Assembly (NCBI GenBank): GCA_024529925.1
Contig: JAFEUB010000771.1
Span: 186,001-250,000 of the forward strand
DNA length: 64,000 nt
Direction of reading: 5' to 3'
From: Ophthalmolycus amberensis
Taxonomy: Eukaryota; Chordata; Actinopteri; Perciformes; Zoarcidae
The position numbers and the translations under genes are program-made. Positions 52,807-57,800 of the stretch are shown here, piece by piece. Each line of letters starts with the position of its first letter. Position 1 is the first letter of the stretch. The notes under the pieces were generated by a model, which was not told the origin of the DNA, did no database searches, and worked only from the letters and a program-made list of their open reading frames with translations.

Positions 52807-54296
52807 CACATACAAAGTCTTTGCTGTGACACTCACTGTTGTTGTTCTTGTAGGAGGGTCCGGGTTCTGCAGCAGATGGAGGGGATGCCGGGACAGACTT
52901 CTGTGGAGATGATGTCTTACCTGCAGGTTGAACAAACACCATAAAGAGACCTGCAGACGCTGTTCATTACAGTTACTAACTTTATGCATTTTAAAAGAAT
53001 AATACCAGCTATATTATACAGAGTGGGATTTCCAATCTTCCCTCCGGTTTTCTCGGCCGATTGCAGAACCTCCATGTCCAGCACAACCACCACATGCCTG
53101 GAAGGAAGTTACAATAATGCCAAAAGGGGAATTACACGCAACAAACAAACATGGAGAAGGGAGCAGGAAGTAAGGACATGCAAATGAAACCACATACCTG
53201 CCATCTTGCAATATGTTGCAGATAGTCTTCTTCACCATACACACACAATTAGGTAGCCAGGATGTTCTCTTCTGGCAGATGGTTCAATTGTATGGCCAAC
53301 AGGAAGGCTACATACACAAACACATACAAATGTATTCATGTACAGCAAAAAAAAACAAAGTTACATATGCATCATTGGTACTTGACTATCTTCTGAGGTG
53401 CACATTTGCTTAGAGCTACTGTCGGTCTTTGTAATTTATGATATTACCCTTGTTAGATTTAACACACGTGTCTGTCAACTTGCTACCAAAAGGCCAAACC
53501 CACAGTCTGACTGTTTATTGGCTTCTGCAAATTACTCACACGACCAGGAGTGCCTGCCATCACTCAGCATGAGCCGGAACCTGGTCGCACCAGAACCACT
53601 GGTGAACTGAAGGATGTTCTGACAAACACAGAGGGAAGGAAGGGTTGTAAAAGTAAAAACTCTCATCATGACACTAGACATTTGACAGAGCCATGAGGAT
53701 GTATTCATTCTACCACCCTGTGTACAAACCACATATAATCACAGTAATATCAAAGATAATCTTCACATAATTACATTCAGCTGAGAAGCTCTCTCAATGC
53801 TGAATTGATTATCTTTGGATATTGATTAACAATAGAAATATTTCAATACAATACACCTGGATTGTTTGGTAAAGTGGACTCTCAGAATGTACTTACCAGC
53901 AGCTGCAGCACGACATCAGTGTCCATTTGTGAGCCGTTGACCAGAGCCTGGACAATAACACACATGGACTTGTTAGTTTCTACTGCCTCACACTACCATG
54001 CTACTAATGCAAAGTTACAGTACAACATTACTTCGAAAGATTCATGAAGTGCCAATTGTTTTGTACTACTGTTAAGCAGTAGTGGACAAACAGAGCGGGA
54101 CTAACGTTACATCAGACTGTCCTGGTGTTGTGAGTTATCTCATTAGCTGGCATTGCTAACAGCTGCAGCTAGCAGATCCACACTGCTAAACACTATAGGC
54201 TGGTATTTCAAGTACAGAACAAAAACAACGTTTATATTCAGTTGTGTACATTTTTATGCTTACTTCAACTGCTCCCTCTGTGAGTTTTACACTCAT
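15655..54296 (-). CDS. rpa1: rpa1, replication protein A 70 kDa DNA-binding subunit (17 coding exons, one frame disruption)
   Basis: This is the large subunit of the RPA heterotrimer, which coats single-stranded DNA in nuclear replication, repair and checkpoint signalling. Coding exons, 5' to 3' on the minus strand: 54296-54264, 53947-53897, 53618-53540, 53307-53198, 53097-53006, 52920-52837, 46874-46553, 44518-44416, 44300-44232, 42008-41816, 33626-33490, 32473-32325, 30333-30204, 24055-23879, 23712-23605, 23498-23412, 15762-15655. All have AG/GT borders and matching phases. They total 2032 nt, one base more than a whole number of codons because of an extra base in exon 4. Discounting it gives about 676 residues, against 616 in human; the surplus is mostly a 70-residue SPMKA repeat. 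Domain order: DBD-F about 1-115, linker 116-250, DBD-A 250-360, DBD-B 370-490, zinc-containing DBD-C 500-676. Hallmarks include TWSNSRGEGKLFS in DBD-A and a C4 zinc ribbon ending CEKC. It lies head to head with smyd4. Confidence 0.96.
15995..16340. mobile_element. short hAT-like MITE (346 bp)
   Basis: Begins CAGTGGTCCCACATTTTTTA and ends TGTGGGAACCACTG, whose complement starts CAGTGGTTCCCACA. The flanks CTGTAAAT and CTGTAGAC match at 6 of 8 positions, compatible with an old 8-bp hAT duplication. No coding capacity. It lies about 230 bp upstream of rpa1 exon 17. Confidence 0.7.
16805..18585. mobile_element. hAT-like non-autonomous DNA transposon (1781 bp) with perfect 8-bp TSD
   Basis: The ends are inverted: CAGTGGCGGGCC at 16805-16816 and its exact complement at 18574-18585. 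They are flanked by identical 8-bp direct repeats CTTTTGCC (16797-16804 and 18586-18593). An 8-bp target duplication with CAGTG-type ends is the signature of the hAT superfamily. No transposase is recognisable. The interior has CpG-rich DNA and a 23-bp minisatellite at 17657-18231. It lies in rpa1 intron 16. Confidence 0.85.
17657..18231. repeat. 23-bp GC-rich minisatellite, 25 units
   Basis: Twenty-five units of exactly 23 bp, without indels, built around CTGATCCCGGCCCCGCTGC. Point variants are CCCC/TCCC and CAAA/CGAA. Three units make 69 bp, so three minus-strand frames remain open for more than 200 codons; these are not genes. It is C-rich on the plus strand. Internal to the hAT-like element. 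Confidence 0.95.
18641..18661. repeat. poly-G run (21 G)
   Basis: Twenty-one consecutive G on the plus strand just outside the hAT-like element. Confidence 0.95.
20411..20600 (+). mobile_element. tRNA-derived SINE fragment
   Basis: An A-box-like TGGCTCAGCGG at 20425-20435 and a B-box-like GGTTCAGTCAC at 20470-20480 are 45 bp apart, the arrangement of an RNA polymerase III tRNA-type promoter. The following body (GTGTCTTTGAGCACTGAACC) resembles the conserved body of fish tRNA-derived SINEs. It is truncated and mutated. Confidence 0.6.
21616..21892. mobile_element. MITE with about 23-bp terminal inverted repeats and TTAA at both ends
   Basis: The left end (AAAGGCAGAGAGTGTAGGAT) and the complement of the right end (AAAGGCACAGTGCGTAGGAT) are inverted copies. 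TTAA flanks both ends (21616-21619, 21889-21892), possibly a TTAA target duplication. The body resembles a repeat family common in fish genomes. No coding capacity. Confidence 0.6.
22465..22522. promoter_or_regulatory. cluster of four TAATTA homeodomain-type sites
   Basis: The hexamer TAATTA occurs at 22465, 22474, 22506 and 22517. AATTAGC just upstream and the CTAATTAG contexts extend the cluster. The density is well above the surrounding intron and resembles homeobox-binding enhancer elements. Function is inferred only. Confidence 0.35.
23053..23099. repeat. (CA)n microsatellite
   Basis: A CA run of about 47 bp in rpa1 intron 16, some 310 bp past the exon 16 donor. Confidence 0.95.
23412..23498 (-). 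CDS. rpa1: rpa1 exon 16 (DBD-C)
   Basis: Encodes DETAFDDVFQKTNFTTYIFR then NRVKLETYN. It matches human [28 protein letters not shown]. The donor is GTAAGT. Confidence 0.96.
23575..23599. repeat. (GT)n tract adjoining the rpa1 exon 15 donor
   Basis: On the minus (transcribed) strand this is a (CA)n tract that begins right after the GTGAGA donor of exon 15. Confidence 0.95.
23605..23712 (-). CDS. rpa1: rpa1 exon 15 (DBD-C)
   Basis: Encodes [20 protein letters not shown] then ILLGHSAETLGQLRDT, matching human [22 protein letters not shown]. The donor GTGAGA is followed directly by a (CA)n tract. Confidence 0.96.
23879..24055 (-). CDS. rpa1: rpa1 exon 14 (DBD-C zinc ribbon)
   Basis: Encodes ADYFSCLATLLYIRKETCLY, QACPSADCNKKVVDQQNGLY and RCEKCNREFPNFKYRLLLS. 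The four zinc-binding cysteines of the C4 ribbon are present at about residues 535, 540, 559 and 562. It is almost identical to human in this stretch. Confidence 0.98.
26969..27007. repeat. (CACG)n microsatellite
   Basis: CACG/CGCA tetranucleotide run of about 40 bp in rpa1 intron 13. Confidence 0.9.
27973..28006. repeat. (CA)n microsatellite
   Basis: A CA run of 34 bp in rpa1 intron 13. Confidence 0.9.
29581..30203 (-). repeat. 28-bp minisatellite at the start of rpa1 intron 13
   Basis: There are 22 full units: four of 27 bp at the low-coordinate end, fifteen of 28 bp, and three of 30 bp nearest the exon. The length differences come from a short TG run and a TGTG/TGTA switch. Across 29803-30054 the units alternate in a three-unit (84-bp) pattern. 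Because 84 is divisible by 3, several frames stay open on both strands, giving spurious 186-270 codon ORFs. The array abuts the exon 13 donor, and each unit from 29690 upward contains, on the minus strand, GGTGCAGTGGA, a copy of that donor. Confidence 0.95.
30204..30333 (-). CDS. rpa1: rpa1 exon 13 (DBD-B to DBD-C junction)
   Basis: Encodes WYDQGGYAIDSQSLTETWSA, then TNWKTLSDVKNEQLGHGEK. It is homologous to human TNWKTLYEVKSENLGQGDK. The donor is weak (AAG|GTGCAG), and the intron starts at once with a 28-bp tandem repeat whose units copy this donor. Confidence 0.94.
31700..31740. repeat. compound CA/poly-C repeat
   Basis: A short CA run, a poly-C run and a second CA run in rpa1 intron 12; a (CATC)n run lies nearby at 31969-31990. 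Confidence 0.85.
32325..32473 (-). CDS. rpa1: rpa1 exon 12 (DBD-B)
   Basis: Encodes AEKFDGSRQPVVAIKGARLS then DFGGRSLSATFNSTVMVNPD and LPEAFSLRA. It matches human VLAIKGARVSDFGGRSLSV. The donor is GTGAGT. Confidence 0.96.
32604..33130 (-). mobile_element. Tc1/mariner-like transposon, internally deleted
   Basis: Terminal inverted repeats of about 100 bp start TACAGCGGGTAAAATAAGTA on the left and TACAGCGGGTGAAATACGTA on the complement of the right end. TA is present at both ends. On the minus strand the interior keeps the C-terminal part of a Tc1-like transposase, including FNPIENLWEELKIRVHRRGP (DPN/IENLW motif) and EEWAKTTPEQCMRLVSPSRR. The N-terminal DNA-binding and first DD regions are deleted, so it is dead. 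It lies in rpa1 intron 11. Confidence 0.9.
33490..33626 (-). CDS. rpa1: rpa1 exon 11 (DBD-B)
   Basis: Encodes DVIGVCKSADDVSRIT, then NLMDTTGKVVAVTVWGED, matching human DBD-B. The donor GTAATA departs from consensus at several positions, but the conserved WGED followed by AEKFDG in the next exon fixes this boundary. Confidence 0.95.
36431..40200 (-). mobile_element. decayed L2/CR1-like LINE (endonuclease and reverse transcriptase), split by a solo LTR
   Basis: A non-LTR retrotransposon inserted antisense to the plus strand and in the same orientation as rpa1, in its intron 10. From 5' to 3' on the minus strand: a hydrophobic N-terminus (MAASVLRSLVLFLFLC, near 40180), an APE-type endonuclease with frame breaks (LGDFNRANLSKELP near 39400), RT domains (APGPDGVSPSCLK, DYRPVAL, VVDFSSAFNTIIP, GAPQGCVLSPLLFSLYTND, FADDTTVIG), and a C-terminal region (FGSATKQDRNRLQRIVRSAE) that resumes beyond the LTR as LPSGRRYRALYTKTTRHRNS. 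The 3' tail at 36431-36480 contains CCAATAAAGCTGATTCTGAT on the minus strand. Several frameshifts and a G24 run at 38784-38807 show it is inactive. Confidence 0.88.
36701..37353. mobile_element. solo LTR (653 bp) nested in the LINE
   Basis: Begins TGTAAGAAATTTG and ends CATCCTCAACA, the TGT...ACA ends of a retroviral or gypsy-type LTR. It is flanked by a 4-bp GGAG direct repeat (36697-36700 and 37354-37357). Without the insert and one GGAG copy, the LINE reading frame is continuous across the site, which confirms both boundaries. There is no primer-binding site or internal gene. Orientation is not certain; a TATAAA lies on the minus strand near 36900. Confidence 0.8.
40201..41815. other. rpa1 intron 10, part upstream of the LINE, unassigned
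   Basis: A GC-richer block at about 40340-40545 has a short open frame (WPIVSLIPGDDWARLLGIEG). It may belong to another mobile element, but I cannot name it. The rest is plain intron. Confidence 0.5.
41816..42008 (-). CDS. rpa1: rpa1 exon 10 (end of DBD-A and start of DBD-B)
   Basis: Encodes [20 protein letters not shown] then NDYEMTLHAQSSIVPCDD, and ends KDTIIG. It matches human [25 protein letters not shown]. The donor is GTAAGA. Confidence 0.97.
44232..44300 (-). CDS. rpa1: rpa1 exon 9 (DBD-A)
   Basis: Encodes GEIKITAFNNEVDRFFSLVE and QGK (23 codons, phase 0). It corresponds to human [20 protein letters not shown]. Confidence 0.96.
44416..44518 (-). CDS. rpa1: rpa1 exon 8 (DBD-A)
   Basis: Encodes WTIRARVSNKSSIRTWSNSR followed by GEGKLFSFEMVDES, nearly identical to human DBD-A strands 1-3 that contact single-stranded DNA. 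The donor is GTGAGT. Confidence 0.97.
46553..46874 (-). CDS. rpa1: rpa1 exon 7 with SPMKA repeat array, leading into DBD-A
   Basis: The acceptor is CCCTGCAG, and the frame enters as TLSPPRGHEKGFVGK. Fourteen SPMKA-type pentapeptides follow (residues about 165-234). The exon ends in SSKVIRLADLNPYLPK, which matches human SKVVPIASLTPYQSK at the start of DBD-A. The repeats keep a single open frame joined to conserved sequence on the 3' side, so they are very likely translated. At 322 nt it is the longest coding exon of the gene. Confidence 0.88.
46621..46830 (-). repeat. rpa1: coding minisatellite in rpa1: 14 units of 15 bp
   Basis: Fourteen head-to-tail 15-bp units occupy exactly 210 bp. Read on the minus strand each encodes SPMKA, with variants SPMQA (units 6 and 13 in protein order) and SPMKG (unit 10). 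Twelve units contain S-P-M-K, the full CDK consensus S/T-P-x-K/R. There are no frame breaks in the array. Confidence 0.95.
48995..49032. repeat. (GT)n microsatellite
   Basis: A GT run of about 37 bp in rpa1 intron 6. Confidence 0.95.
52765..52802. repeat. (TA)n microsatellite
   Basis: A TA run of about 36 bp, starting about 35 bp past the rpa1 exon 6 donor (transcribed strand minus). Confidence 0.95.
52837..52920 (-). CDS. rpa1: rpa1 exon 6 (linker)
   Basis: Encodes a Pro/Ser-rich linker segment starting GKTSSPQKSVPASPPS. SPQK is itself a CDK-type S-P-x-K site. The acceptor is CCTGCAG and the donor GTGAGT. Little sequence conservation is expected here, so the assignment rests on splice sites and phase. 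Confidence 0.8.
53006..53097 (-). CDS. rpa1: rpa1 exon 5
   Basis: Encodes HVVVVLDMEVLQSAEK then KIGNPTLYNIA. It matches the end of human DBD-F (VVILMELEVLKSAE, IGNPVPYNE). The donor, GTATTA, is weak. Confidence 0.9.
53198..53307 (-). CDS. rpa1: rpa1 exon 4 (carries a +1 frame disruption)
   Basis: The first half reads FLLAIQLNHLPEENILAT and is then followed by an in-frame TAA. One base further on, the reading resumes as NCVCMVKKTICNILQDG, which matches the conserved NCVC segment. The exon is 110 nt where 109 would keep phase with exons 3 and 5. The surplus base lies at about 53250-53257, next to a TG-rich run. This is either a sequence error or a real frameshift. Confidence 0.88.
53540..53618 (-). 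CDS. rpa1: rpa1 exon 3
   Basis: Contains ATRFRLMLSDGRHSWS, the conserved RYRLLMSDG core of the DBD-F OB fold. It leaves one base for the next codon; the donor is GTGAGT. Confidence 0.93.
53897..53947 (-). CDS. rpa1: rpa1 exon 2
   Basis: Seventeen codons, ALVNGSQMDTDVVLQLL, phase 0 on both sides. It has a CCAG acceptor and a GTAAGT donor. Part of DBD-F. Confidence 0.88.
54264..54296 (-). CDS. rpa1: rpa1 exon 1 (start)
   Basis: Encodes MSVKLTEGAVE, matching the N-terminal pattern M-x-x-x-L-[ST]-E-G-A of vertebrate RPA1. A GTAAGC donor follows. The start is chosen because it is the only ATG in frame with the conserved LTEGAV segment. Confidence 0.9.
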
Positions 54297-54681
54297 GTCG
54301 CCCCGGTAAAGTCGCTCTCCAAGCAAGCAGAGTTTGGCTTTTATTTATGCGTAGTCGAGTTACAAGTATGGAACATATCGCGAGAGGAGCGAGCACAAAC
54401 GATATTTCAACACCGGATATGGCACATTCGTGCCTTCAAAATAAAGGAGTACATGTGCACGGCAGACATGATTGCTCTTAATGTAAAATTGGAAAAGTAA
54501 CTTAAGTTACCACGCTAATGGTCCTTGAACAACACACTCGGAGGTATATTTTGAAGGTTTTGGTGAGAAACCCCGTTTCAGTCAAGCTAACTTGATAGTC
54601 GTGCTCCGCAGACGTGCAACGGACTCGAAACAAACCCTGAACTGTCCACCGGGTACTCATGTGGTTTACTTGTAGTTCATG
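54297..54681. promoter_or_regulatory. bidirectional rpa1/smyd4 promoter
   Basis: These 385 bp separate the divergent start codons of rpa1 (minus) and smyd4 (plus), so the core promoters of both genes should lie in or very near this interval. There is no obvious TATA box. A TCGCGAGA motif lies at 54378-54385, matching 8 of 10 bases of the TCTCGCGAGA element found in many TATA-less and divergent vertebrate promoters. Transcription start sites cannot be placed from sequence. Confidence 0.75.
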
Positions 54682-54815
54682 ATGGATCTTCCGTGCGTTC
54701 AGTGGCAAGATCATGTTGCACAGAAATGGATCGGACTCGACCCCGAGCTGAAGGAAACGTTAACGTCCCAGCTTGAAGTAGATGATCTTTTCAAATGTGC
54801 CCTAACGCTGACAAC
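54682..54815 (+). CDS. smyd4: smyd4 exon 1 (start)
   Basis: Opens MDLPCVQWQDHVAQKWIGLD, matching human MDLPVDEW and QKW. The donor is GTGAGT. The start ATG follows a short run of noncoding sequence shared with the rpa1 promoter. Confidence 0.92.
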
Positions 54816-57800
54816 GTGAGTAGCTAACGTTAGCTTACTCCTCTAGTTTGTTGCTAATGAGTTTCCAGTTTATATCCGATCGATCTGAATAGTTTTGATC
54901 AACTACTACGAGCAATGGCGCTGTTTTTGATTGGACCCCTCTAAGCCATTTATATTATATTGACTTGAATTGGTTTTCAGAACTTGTCTAGGAATAAACA
55001 GTAAACCCACGCTTTCCTGCTGCTGGAGAATATTTTGAACTTAGAGAGGCAGTTTCTCTGTAATTTGTCTCCGTTTCTGTTTCACAGCCAAGATGATCTG
55101 GACTTGGTGCGGTCGATCTCTTCAGGATACTCTGCACAGAAGGATGCAGAGCTAGCAGCCACATGCAGGGAGAAGGGGAACTGTAGCTTCCAGACCAGAG
55201 ACTACCCTGCAGCCGCTCTGCACTATTCACAGGTGACGTGAAGATATTCTTCTATTGCTCCACATGAAAATATAAACTTCAATGATACTACAATTACTGC
55301 ATTAAATCAAGAGAAAGGCCACTATTCAATTCTATGATATTATGGCTATAACAATGTGAATACAATGTCCCTGTAAACTGGTTGAACATCAGATGTACTG
55401 TATATATAAATTGTTTATAATTTGCACTATGTGATTGTGTGGTTGATTGCGTGCAGCGTAATGTCTCAGGGAGACATCGATTATTGTTTCAATGTATGTT
55501 TTAAATCTCCTTTACTTTTGCCTTTATGCTTTTAATGGTTTCATGTGAAGCACTTTGAATTACCTTGTTGTTGAAATGTGCCATACAAATAAACTTGCCT
55601 TGCCTTGCCTTGCCTATGTAATATGCACTAACAACCAGCTTCTCTGTCTCCTCTCATGACAGGGCTTATGTTTTGCTCATCAAGGTTCGGAGCAGCTGTC
55701 TCTGTGCTTTGCCAACCGCTCTGCTGCGCTCTACCATCTGCAGCACTACCAGGTAAAATGGCAACATCTTCACCCGTTACATAATGAGACAGTGCTGTAC
55801 TTGGGGTGTCATTAAAAGCTGCTTCTTATTTGTTGACTGAAAACGGGCGTGGAGACATCTAACGGATTGTGTGATCAAATTCAACAGCACTTGATTGCAG
55901 GAATCCTGCAGGGGAAAATCATCATGTTTTAATTCTATGTAAACAGTATCTCACATCCTTAACATGCTGCAGATGATTTGCAGGAGCACATAAATAGGTG
56001 ATTTGATAATAATATCTCAGTATTTATGGGAAAACTATTTTTAACTTGACCTTTTCACATGTATCATTGAGTGTCCGGATAATAATCTATTCAGTGGTCT
56101 TTTGAAGTTTAAATACAACAGTAATCAGTAAACACTCCTGCCATTACGTTTGTAACAATGACGACTCGTTAGTACTACTTAGTGTCCCACAGAAATTGCT
56201 TCATCATCACTTTCTCAGCCTTGTCAGGTCTGCATCTCTGGTTTAGGTTTTTATCTGTCTTAAAGCTAAAATGTTGACTCAAATAAGTTATTAAATCATT
56301 AGTCATCTTTGTTTTACTCACAATCTTAGCTTTTGTAGTGACTCACACACACCACTGTTTCTGTTTTTCTCTCAGGAGTCCCTTGATGACATTGACAAAG
56401 CTATAAAGAATAGCTACCCCTCTCATCTTTTACACAAACTAGAGGACCGTCGCACACAATGCCTCAAGCACCTCTCTGTAGGTCAAAAGGCAAAAGAGGA
56501 TCATCACAATCCTGCCTCAGAGAATCACAAAACTCCAGACAGAGTAAAAGGGGCATCTGTTGGACTTCTCACATTTGGGATTCGTCCTCAAGCTGCTGTT
56601 GGCTTCAGCTCGGAGAGAGGTCGACACCTTGTGGCTGCAGAGAGAATAGCAGCTGGGGAGGTGATCCTTCATGACAGGCCGTACAGCTGCGTCCTCATAC
56701 CAGGGATGGAGGAAGTGAAAGGGAAGGGAGGAAGGCAGCACGCAGAGAGAGGAGTGTTTTGGAGTGGAGCACAGGCGCTGTCACAGGTGTTTGACGGAAA
56801 CACTGTGTCCCGTGCCGTGTGAGGGGTGTAGCTACAGCCGGTACTGTTCAACTTCCTGTCAGCGAGACGCCTGGGAGGAACACCACCGCTGGGAGTGCCC
56901 GCTGGGAGCAGATCTGAAGACGATGGGTGTGATGTCACAGCTCGCTCTGAGGGTAACTCTAAAGGCGGGGTTAAAAAACATCCGAATGGCCAGGGATCCA
57001 ATCAGAGACGAGCACACGGAGTCAGAGCCAAGCGGTCGAAACGGAGAGTCCAGTGATCCGTGTACTTCATACTACGGGGACTCGTACCCGAGCGTCTTTC
57101 ACCTGCAGCACCACCTGAATCGTCATAGCCCTGAAGTGCGTTTCCTGTGTGCGATTACCGTAGCGACACTCTTCCTAAAGCTAAGCAAAGCAGGACCCCC
57201 GCCTGCCTCTTGGGACCTTAGTGGACCCTCAGGGGCAGACAGACAATCACCAGACCAGGAGGGAGGTATCGCAGATTGGAGCTCGAACCTGTGGCCGCTG
57301 GGAAGTGCAGTTCTGAGGCACATCCTGCAGCTGAGGTGTAACGCCCAGGCAATCCTCATGCAGCAAGATACAGGTTACTGGTTTCACAAGTGTTGTTAGT
57401 TTGCTTCACATTGAGTTTTGTCACAATGAAAAAAATCATAACTACAGTACGTCACAAAGTCAGAAACATGGAAGCAGTTTGTTCTAGTGATGCACCGATC
57501 TGACTTTGATCACAGAAGACTTTAGAAAAATTAAAACATTTGAGATATTAGAACAAGTAAATTTGGGGAATTTTGCTTAAAAATGTCAATTAACCATGTA
57601 TCTGACCAAAGCTGTTGCCCTAGCAGCACGATGCCAAAGAAAAGGTCTATTGAAGAATTCAAGCTTTTCCAATGATTGAATCTTCAGCTTTGAATGTTCT
57701 TGAGTTGCACAATGACCTTTTAGTTTTCTGGTTCTTCCATCTTACAGGAGCAGCAAACTCACCAGTGCAGTCCAGCAGGGAAATCCGCATTGCCACAGCA

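Larger units (their letters stand above)
46875..52836. other. rpa1 intron 6, including a promoter-like CpG-containing block
   Basis: Mostly AT-rich with microsatellites. A block at about 47370-47600 is different: it has CpGs, CCAAT-box-like GATTGGCTAAT, and a plus-strand ATGGCGGACAAGTCAGTCAA followed by 16 sense codons up to a GT. No matching further exon was found. Confidence 0.5.

Noticed and set aside
53198..53307. rpa1 as a pseudogene because of the exon 4 frameshift
   Set aside because: The other 16 exons are in phase with conserved residues, introns and splice sites are kept, and synteny with smyd4 is conserved. A single surplus base is better explained by a sequence error.
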